Below, one piece after another: positions 59,501 to 64,000 of a stretch of 64,000 bases of DNA (position 1 is the first letter of the stretch; every line of letters begins with the position of its first letter). The notes below the pieces were generated by a model. That model searched no databases and was not told the DNA's origin. It worked only from the letters and a program-made list of their open reading frames with translations. Origin of the DNA: Toxotes chatareus (taxonomy: Eukaryota > Chordata > Actinopteri > Toxotidae); NCBI GenBank assembly GCA_016801885.1, contig CM028900.1, positions 6,417,501 through 6,481,500 of the forward strand, given 5' to 3'. The translations under genes were made by a program, and so were the position numbers.

Positions 59501-60837
59501 ATAAAATTAGTCATATATTTATGTAAATATTAAGTGTTTTTGGTTGGACAAGGCATTTGTCTTTGTTTAAAACTGTGTGTGACAGAAGAACATCCATATC
59601 ATTCAAACTGCGTGCAGAAACAGGGAAAAGGCAAAATCCTAATGTGAACAAAATTCTGGCTTAGTAACCATTTGATTTGAGTTTTTTGTGTAGACGGAAA
59701 TGAGCAGACTTAATATTTGCATGTGAAAACAAGTTGGCCCGTTGTAACCTCCTTAAATCTGAAGATGACACTCAATCAAGAGACAAAAAAGTAATCCAAA
59801 GTGGTTCTGAATTATTCTCTTTGAGGTCGGAATCATAAACAGTATACCTGATTCTGAGAGCATGATGCACTGCAGGTACACAGGATGAGGACAGTCTGCA
59901 CAGCTTCGTGCTTGATCAGGCTTGATGGAAATACAAAATAAAAGGGAGTGCAAAAAACACTGATGCAGAGGAGATGAAATAAATCCAAGAGAAAATAAAC
60001 AGGTACTGCAAAACTTGCTGCTGACAAACCACTGAAGTGGATTATAGGAACCAGATAATGGCAAAACACAACAGTAGTATAATAAGAAATCAGCATTCAT
60101 GGAAATCATTAATATTCATCAAAATATTAATGGAAATCATTAATAATTTTGATACAGACCAAAAGATTTTGCTGCACATTTTTTAAATGTTAATGGAACC
60201 TGTTGATATTTTTCCTGCTGTAGGAAAATACTTTGCTCTGAGACCCAGCAGCTAAAGGGTCAAAGGACTGACAGAGTGTGCTGAGTGACCCTGTGGTTTA
60301 TTTGTAATATTGTTTCCAGGCCGTCATGTAGGAGTGGGAAATGATGCAGTCACATTAGCATGTTGGTGATGCTATACGGCTGGAAGGTTGGGTCATGTTC
60401 CCTGTGGCTCTGATGGCAGGAATGTAGCGTCTCTAACCTTTATCAAACACACCAGGCTGAACATACTGGTAGGTGTGTGTTTGTGTGTTTGTTATTGAGC
60501 CACATTACGTGTTACTACAAATCATACAGCCAGAGGCACACAGCTAAAGTGATGGCTCGCTGCTCTACGGTTTTAGAGCAGCGTGGACGGTTGGAGGGAA
60601 ACACAGAGCGAGGTCAGCTGGGTCTGCTTTGGTCCTGTGCTGGAAGTACATTTCAATGATTTGATTATGATTGATTGTTGATATGATTTCATGACTCACT
60701 GTTGGCTTGTAGCTCATTTATTACCGTCCATCATCAGACTGCGCTCCCCGCTGACGGAATGAGCTGAGCAGGATGCTCGCTCTTTTTTCTTTCTCTTCTC
60801 TCACTCACTCACTCACTCTTTCTCTCTCTTTTTTCTC

Positions 60838-61530
60838 AAATTCAGATTTGCTTTATTGGCATGAACCAAAATAAAGTTCAGTATTTCCAAGGCGTGTTGT
60901 TCAAGGTTTACAATGTTGATGTAATAATTCAAAAAGACAATAAATGGGTTGCATATTACTAAACAGTGTAAAAAAAATGAAAGGAAAAAAAGTTTGTGGT
61001 CTTAAAACAGTGAGAACCATAAAAGAAATATGTAAAAAGAGAAAACGTAGGACTCTCTCGGACTGTGATCTGCTCTGACCTACTGTATTTTTTTGATAAA
61101 TATTGAATTTTCTTTTGGTTTTGGAGTGTGTTGAGTTCTATATATTTAAGTTTTTATTTTTGGGAGATAAGGTGGTTCTTATTTTTTAATACAGGGTGCA
61201 GTGTTGCTTTGTCTCTACGTCTTGTTGTTGGCAGAACGGATTCTGTTTTGTCTGGGTTGCCAGGTTTTCCAGGTTTTGGTCACTCAGTCTGTCAGTTTTT
61301 GTGTTTCTCCCCGCTCATGGTGCTGAGATGATCTGCCACTTGGCATTGTCTGTTCAGTGATAAATTGTTCTCAAGTTCACTTTGAGTTTGTGTGACAGAT
61401 GTCCAATAGTTGATGTAATTTTAGTTTTCTTTGGCTATAATTTGGCTGGTTGGCGTATTATGAAGTCTCTGCTATGTAAGGCTGTATACTGTTAGAATAG
61501 TTTGCACATGGGTACTGCAGATCAGACCTT
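60838..61530. mobile_element. Possible LINE-like repeat remnant
   Basis: 'caaattcagatttgctttattggc' style sequence at 60836-60862, followed by 'ttccaggttttggtcactcag' and similar phrases, resembles a dispersed teleost repeat that I associate with old LINE tails. No reverse-transcriptase motif is present, so the assignment is tentative. Confidence 0.4.
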
Positions 61531-61627
61531 TAGCCATGTGTGTGGAAAAAATGAAGCTTTGTCATTCATTTGAATGGGACCAGACAGTGGAGGCAGCAGG
61601 GGTGCAGAGGGTCGCAGGGTTTCTGGC

Positions 61628-61754
61628 AAAAAAAAAAAAAAAAAAAAGACCCTAACTCAACTTTTGCCAGTCCACAGTGCAACATCATGTGGCCTGGCAT
61701 ACATTGCTGGTATACAGGTCCCCCCCCCACACACACACACACACACACACGCAC
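61628..61754. repeat. poly-A run and C/(CA)n microsatellite
   Basis: An A homopolymer at 61628-61647 and a C run merging into a CA repeat at 61720-61754, in fgf14 intron 1. Confidence 0.9.
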
Positions 61755-62256
61755 GCCTGCAGATGCCACCCCTTTGCATTTTTTTCTTCTCTTTTCTCTC
61801 TGAAGACCACCTTAGGGCAGCTGCTCCTCCTGGCTGAGGGGGAATTCTCTCCATCTTCTTGTCAACACAAAGCTTTTCAACAGTAGGAGCTGGGACTCGC
61901 TGGCTTACAGGTGTTCATAGAATTGTGTTGCTCTTCTCTTTAAACCCAATTAAAAGTGGAAAATGACGTAATTCTAAAAGATTTGTGTCATTTGTTGAAT
62001 ATTTTAGAAAGGGGATATGTTAAACACAAGATAACATTTTGCTTTCTCTTCTGTCATTCAGTCATCTTGTATTTCCCAGACATTGTCTACCTCAGTGTGT
62101 CTGTATCACTCCTCTCTTCATACAGGGGTCTGGTCTGTGCAGTGCTGGAGGTTGTGTGGTGGCTACGGTATGCTGTGTAGATTTTTGCTGCAGTGCAGCA
62201 GGCAGTATTGTGCTGCTGCTGCCTCTGTCTTTCCCCTGCTCCCTCTCTCTCCGTCT

Positions 62257-62259
<3 letters not shown>

Positions 62260-62296
<37 letters not shown>

Positions 62297-62377
62297 GCAT
62301 TCATTTTTGTGTACATTGTTTGGGAGCAGTGGAACACTTCCAGACAGTTTTACTGTAAAAAAAAAAAAAAAAAAAAA
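62260..62377. repeat. (CT)n microsatellite and poly-A run
   Basis: A CT repeat at about 62260-62292 and a 21-nt A run at 62357-62377. The CT tract creates spurious Leu/Ser-rich open frames in all plus-strand frames. Confidence 0.9.
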
Positions 62378-64000
62378 TGGCAGTAGCCCCAGAGCTTCCC
62401 ATCTCATTCATCACACCCGGCAAGCCCAGCACTTCTCTTTTCTCACTTTGTTGCCTTCCTTTTTTTTTCCTGGGCACTTACACCGCTTTGTCAACATTTT
62501 TATGATGACCTTTCAGAAGTTCTCATGTTCGTTCTGGTTTTCACCTCTTCCGCATCTGTGTCTTTAAGTTCATTTCCCTCCGCTTTAGACTGGTCTGCCT
62601 GTGGCGGGGGGGGGAGATGATGGGGTAGGCAGTGACTAAGTAACCTGTTTGTGGTGGTGAGTGCTCGGCTCTCTGTGCAGAAAGGCCAGTTGTTTTTGGT
62701 TATACACACTAGGCTAGAGACGGTGAAGCACTCAGGTACAGCATGTCAGATACCAGGCAGAAACATCACCAGGGGACAGAGTGGAAGTGGAAACACTTTT
62801 GTACAACCAACACGTAGTGTCACCAGCCACGCAATATTTTTTGGAGACATTTTTGTTTGCGGACTCAGTGCATTGCACAGTCTCACTTGCAGTCGCATAC
62901 CATACAGGCAATTTATAAGTTCCCATTTCACCAACACCATTTAGCTATGACATGACAGCCCTTGACATTTCTGGTAGGTTACCTCCAGCCAGCTGAGAAA
63001 GTGTCAGTGCTATCTGGGGGATATGGTTATCTGCATGTTGGAAGGTTCTGGTTTGGAGATGGTGGCGGGGTCTTAACAAGTGGGTGACAGGCAAGGTATG
63101 CGTGTGTGTATATACGTGTGAGAAGGTAGCCATGCTTGTGCGAACAGGTTAAAAGGTTGTGTCAAGCTCTGTGGGACATTGTGTCAGGGGTGTGAAAAGT
63201 TGAGCAGCGCTGGAAAGGATATATTTATTAGAAATTCTATTAAATCTTTTGTTTAAGAACTAAGAAAACACGAGCGAGATCCGGTGTAGACTTCTGTGGC
63301 CAGATATGGAGGCAGGATCTTTTGCTAAGATTGTGGAGCGGCAGGTACGCAAGGCATTAAAGGCTGAAGGAGAGCATGGTGAGTCCCAGCAGAGAGCTTG
63401 GTGAGCTATTGGATAAGAATCTGAACATAAGAACACAATAATTATATTTGTTGTCCTTATAAAAATGATACTGAGTTCCACGTGCCATGACAGTAGACAC
63501 AGAGGTGATGTGAACTCCATATGAGCAGGGGAAGTGTCTTATCAATGCAGTCTGCTTCCACACCAATAAAACTAATCACTGCATTGCAGATGATCAAACC
63601 TGAAGGTCACACTTTGTAGCGTGCGCGTGTGTGTGAGCATGTTTTCATGTCTGTGTGTGGTTACCAATTATTTCTTTATGCAGCAGCATGCCAAAGAGGA
63701 GGAGGTTCTTTTATTATGTATGCGATGCTTCTGGAGTTTATATCACATTATTTGTTCTGCATAAAATATGAGTCTTTTTTGAGGCCAAAATAGGAAGCCA
63801 AGTAGATTGATGCAAGGCTGTGGATCTACAGTAAAATCAAACTCTTCTCAAGTTACATTCCAGTGAGTTATAGTCTGAAGTACGTGCTTGTCTGTCAGCT
63901 TGTCCTCACATGTTTATACGCAGTTTGACATGAGGATATTTACCTGAGAGACACCCAGCATCTCGAAAACCTGACAGACCCACATAGCTATCATGTGATA

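Larger units (their letters stand above)
49055..64000 (+). other. fgf14: Start of the large first intron of fgf14
   Basis: No coding exon is recognisable here. In other vertebrates exon 1b is separated from exon 1a and from the common exons by very long introns, so the remaining 15 kb are inferred to be intron 1. It holds microsatellites, a 23-bp tandem duplication and possible LINE-like remnants near 60.8-61.5 kb. Scattered short open frames have no consistent splice context. Confidence 0.75.

Noticed and set aside
62039..62567. Several overlapping Ser/Leu-rich open frames
   Set aside because: They are produced by the CT repeat and poly-A tract and have no gene structure.
1..64000. CRISPR arrays, operons, phage or integrative elements
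   Set aside because: The window is vertebrate DNA with spliced genes. No regularly spaced direct repeats with unique spacers and no prokaryotic gene organisation were seen.

Overview
The window is vertebrate nuclear DNA, almost certainly from a ray-finned (teleost) fish. Genes are split into many small exons with GT-AG introns. Intergenic DNA carries typical fish dispersed repeats and microsatellites, and every recognised protein is a vertebrate orthologue with a fish-like sequence. I see no bacterial, plasmid, CRISPR or phage features. All exon models were assembled by hand from splice signals, reading phase and recalled homology. Every junction reported keeps the frame.

Layout: 1-8000 holds no gene I can support. 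Six genes follow on the minus strand. asmtl (8110-13765, non-coding first exon ending at 14817) is a Maf/methyltransferase fusion. p2ry8 (15547-17145, probable 5' exon near 18516) is a G-protein-coupled receptor. upf3a (20899-24663) is a nonsense-mediated-decay factor. A small unrecognised two-exon gene (25399-25995) predicts a 112-residue lipid-anchored protein. cdc16 (27136-35464) is an anaphase-promoting-complex subunit with 18 exons. cfap97d2 (36597-37775) is a cilium/flagellum-associated protein. About 10 kb without a supported gene follows. On the plus strand, 48847-49054 is the alternative first coding exon (1b) of fgf14, and 49055-64000 is the start of its very large first intron.

These genes do not form one pathway. 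Their order is informative because asmtl and p2ry8 lie in human pseudoautosomal region 1 (Xp/Yp), whereas upf3a, cdc16, cfap97d2 and fgf14 lie on human 13q. Their adjacency here fits an ancestral linkage that chicken chromosome 1 also retains.

The most unusual observations are: a pair of phase-matched, equal-length alternative terminal exons in asmtl; an in-frame upstream ATG that could extend the P2RY8 N-terminus; a p2ry8 coding intron filled mostly by a foldback transposon, one of three family members in the first 17 kb; the unrecognised myristoylation-motif gene between upf3a and cdc16; a GC-AG intron in upf3a; an RFX X-box-like site upstream of the ciliary gene; and a perfect 16-bp hairpin upstream of fgf14.
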